Shown here one piece after another: positions 22,801 to 24,472 of a stretch of DNA of 24,472 bases. The first letter of the stretch is position 1. Each line of letters begins with the position of its first letter. The stretch is taken from contig CALGTD010000140.1 in the NCBI GenBank assembly GCA_937901895.1, forward strand, positions 1 through 24,472. Reading direction: 5' to 3'. The position numbers and the translations under genes are program-made. The DNA comes from an uncultured Spartobacteria bacterium (lineage in GTDB: Bacteria; Verrucomicrobiota; Verrucomicrobiia; Chthoniobacterales; JAATET01). Below the pieces are notes generated by a model, which ran no database searches, was not told the DNA's origin, and saw only the letters and a program-made list of their open reading frames with translations.

Positions 22801-23948
22801 CGAGCGTCACCCGGAATGTCGCGGGATTCTGGACCACCGCCGGCGTGAAGAGCGGGACAATCGACCTCAACGTCGTCGGCGAGGCGGGACTCGTCGGGCA
22901 AACAGCAAGCGCGACGGTCACCTATACCGACGTGCACGTTCTCGAGCCCGTGCAGCTCAGTGCCACCGTCAATGGCGGCAGCCCCTTTGTGAGCCTCACG
23001 ACCGGCTCCCTCGTCACCTTGAGCAACGCCGCGGCCACCACCGGAATCAACGCCGACCGTGCCGAGGCCGCCGTCACGGGCGTGAGCTTCAGCACGCCGG
23101 CCTTCGTGCTGACCGGCCTTTCGCCCTCGGCAACCATTGCCGGTGGCGGTTCGGTGCAGGGCACCGTGGCGTTCAATCCGGAATACCGCCTTCTCGGAGG
23201 CGACCACACGGCCCAACTCCGGCTCGACTTCGCCTATGCAGACTCCGAAATCGTGGGCATCGAAGCCCTGAACTCGATGGGGTGGACCGTCAGTGCACAC
23301 GTCCCGACGAACACCCCTGCCCCTACGGGGGAAACCCTCCACGCCTGGGCCGCCACGGGAGGCAGCCTCCGATATTCCGCCCGCCATACCGGCGGAAAGG
23401 AAACCCTTTTCGAGAGCTTCGGCACGGTCCGGACTCCCGAATCGCAGCTCGCAATCTCCGCGTCGTTTACGGAGCCTGCTCCTTCTCCGGGCGTGGAGTT
23501 TCTCAGCGACATCCTTTCGCTGGATGGCACCGCGAGCGAGACGTTCATTCTCCAGCTGAGTTACGACGACGCGGCGCTGACGGAGCTCGCGAGCAATCTG
23601 ACACCGTTTGTCGGTTTTCTTTCCGACATCGGGAAATGGGAAAATGCCACCGAAGCCAACTCTGGCAGGGAAGCCTACGTCACGGCAGCCTTGCTGGGTT
23701 ATAAGGGCTCGTTCCTGCAGGCGCTCGCTCTGGACAGTGTCGACGATCTACAGAACCTCGATCTCTCCCACTATCTGGGCGCCTACGGATGGGACGCGGT
23801 CAGTCACAAGGCTTGGGCGGTGATCAATCACAACAGCTTGTTCGCCGTCGTAGCGGTTCCGGAGTCCTCCGCCTGGGGGATTGGGATGGTCGTGCTATTG
23901 GCGGGTCTTGGTTTGCGGAGATTAACTGCGCGCGTCCGGGGTATGTGA
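22797..23948 (+). CDS. PEP-CTERM protein, C-terminal part with sorting signal
   Basis: The frame of 383 residues continues the beta-strand modules of the preceding frame (SGTIDLNVVGEAGLVGQ, SATVTYTDVHVLEPVQL). It ends with a PEP-CTERM-type tripartite signal: VPESS (PEP variant), a hydrophobic helix (AWGIGMVVLLAGLGL) and Arg-rich RRLTARVRG. Such tails are cut by exosortase, found in many Verrucomicrobiota. The only start is a GTG overlapping the previous stop (GTGA), with no signal peptide behind it, so the part cannot be exported alone. Insertion of one base before 22797 would fuse both frames into a protein of about 735 residues with signal peptide and sorting tail. Function of the ectodomain is unknown. 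Confidence 0.82.
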   Translation: MTSVTRNVAGFWTTAGVKSGTIDLNVVGEAGLVGQTASATVTYTDVHVLEPVQLSATVNGGSPFVSLTTGSLVTLSNAAATTGINADRAEAAVTGVSFSTPAFVLTGLSPSATIAGGGSVQGTVAFNPEYRLLGGDHTAQLRLDFAYADSEIVGIEALNSMGWTVSAHVPTNTPAPTGETLHAWAATGGSLRYSARHTGGKETLFESFGTVRTPESQLAISASFTEPAPSPGVEFLSDILSLDGTASETFILQLSYDDAALTELASNLTPFVGFLSDIGKWENATEANSGREAYVTAALLGYKGSFLQALALDSVDDLQNLDLSHYLGAYGWDAVSHKAWAVINHNSLFAVVAVPESSAWGIGMVVLLAGLGLRRLTARVRGM

Positions 23949-23952
23949 TGCC

Positions 23953-23972
23953 GGAGGGGACCGCCCCCCTCC
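23953..23972 (+). terminator. GC-rich stem-loop after the PEP-CTERM gene
   Basis: GGAGGGG (23953-23959), a 6-base loop and CCCCTCC (23966-23972) form a 7-bp perfect stem 5 bases after the stop; it extends by CCGG with one bulge. No T-run follows, so it may be a weak terminator or an RNA-stabilising hairpin. Confidence 0.45.
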
Positions 23973-24036
23973 CGGAAAGCGACTGCATCTGGTCCAGTCG
24001 AAATCCGTCGGTCCCAGCGTAAGCGGGGCATGCTCC

Positions 24037-24433
24037 CGCCACCGTCGGCTTGCCGGCGCCGGTCTTCTTCAGCTCTCCCCAAGAAATTGCGCTGTCCATC
24101 AATGTCGAGGAGATGATGGGCATCTGCATCGTCGGACCGCGCTCATACACTTTCACCGTGCCACCTGGTCCCTGAAATACCGCGTGACTTCCCTGCGACC
24201 AGTTGACCGCCTCCCCGCCATTCCACCAGTCGAGCCCGGATTCCGTCCAATCGCCCGCCCCCCACGCCATCGCTTCCCCAAAACAACGTTTCTGCCGCGT
24301 GCAAATGCCCGACCGCAGCGGCGGTGGCAATCGCAAGCAATGTAAGTCCACCCGGAAAATTCCCACCCGCTTTCTGGCGGTTCACCGCCCCCGCCCGCCG
24401 CCGGCGGAGCCAGGCTCGAGGCCGAGCGCCCAT
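24037..24433 (-). pseudogene. autotransporter/PATR-type N-terminal remnant, frameshifted at a G6 tract
   Basis: From an ATG at 24433 the frame gives a signal peptide (LTLLAIATAAAVGHLHA) and AETLFWGSDGVGG, the hallmark opening of passenger-associated-repeat proteins of Verrucomicrobiota. At a run of six G (24258-24263, C on the plus strand) the sense moves to another frame: AGDWTESGLDWWNGGEAVNW, then HAVFQGPGGTVKV and GELKKTGAGKPTVAGA, a typical strand-repeat motif. One extra G restores VGG-AGDWTESGLDWWNG as one reading. The second frame runs on to a stop at 23824 but loses recognisable repeats near 24037 and then overlaps the PEP-CTERM gene. Passenger and barrel are absent, so this is a truncated relic or a small phase-variable product. 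The upstream part may continue past the window edge. Confidence 0.7.
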
Positions 24434-24472
24434 TCGAGGCCGCCCAGCACGTGGGCGCGGAATTGCCCGGCG

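Noticed and set aside
1..24472. CRISPR arrays, tRNA or rRNA genes, insertion sequences
   Set aside because: No regularly spaced repeats, no tRNA-like cloverleaf, no rRNA motifs and no transposase were seen on reading both strands.

Overview
The window is high-GC, densely coded bacterial DNA. It combines a PEP-CTERM sorting tail, type V autotransporters with passenger-associated strand repeats, a GH78-like rhamnosidase, a giant Ser/Thr kinase with a leucine-rich-repeat tail, and C/A-rich leaders often lacking a Shine-Dalgarno. That mix most suggests Verrucomicrobiota (Opitutaceae or Chthoniobacterales-like). The assignment is inference from gene content; no rRNA or tRNA gene was seen.

Positions 10-8390 hold two ECF sigma-factor modules. 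The first, on the minus strand, reads ECF42-type sigma factor (4842-6179), three tandem DGPF/YCII proteins (4483-4845, 4037-4444, 3630-4013), a dihydrofolate-reductase-fold protein (2973-3626), a secreted protein (1855-2949) and a TolB-N/TPR protein (10-1785). Short gaps suggest one transcript. The second, also on the minus strand, is an FMN-dependent azoreductase (7728-8354) overlapping an ECF41-type sigma factor (6871-7731). Directly before the azoreductase is an exact match to the ECF41 promoter consensus, TGTCACA-N16-CGTC, so close to the ATG that the mRNA should be leaderless or nearly so. A 2H phosphoesterase of the 2'-5' RNA ligase family (6288-6863, plus) lies between the modules.

Positions 8426-14612 hold an exported GH78-like glycosidase (minus), a divergent autotransporter split by an apparent one-base frameshift (10433-12768, plus), and an MsbA-type ABC exporter (minus).

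Positions 14701-21011 hold a 1252-residue receptor-like kinase (PAS, degenerate class III cyclase domain, Ser/Thr kinase, transmembrane helix, coiled coil, LRR). Opposite it runs a minus-strand cluster of sugar-phosphate isomerase, nitroreductase and prohibitin-family protein. Kinase and prohibitin genes end convergently on a shared CTAG.

The right end (21198-24472) is degraded or accessory: a truncated second azoreductase copy, a PEP-CTERM protein split by an apparent frameshift, and a frameshifted autotransporter-type N-terminus broken at a G6 tract. Three surface-protein genes each look short of one base while every cytoplasmic gene is intact. This may be sequence error, decay or phase variation.

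The strongest candidates for something new are the adjacent ECF42 and ECF41 modules with the leaderless ECF41 promoter, and the kinase carrying a cyclase domain that has lost its metal-binding residues.
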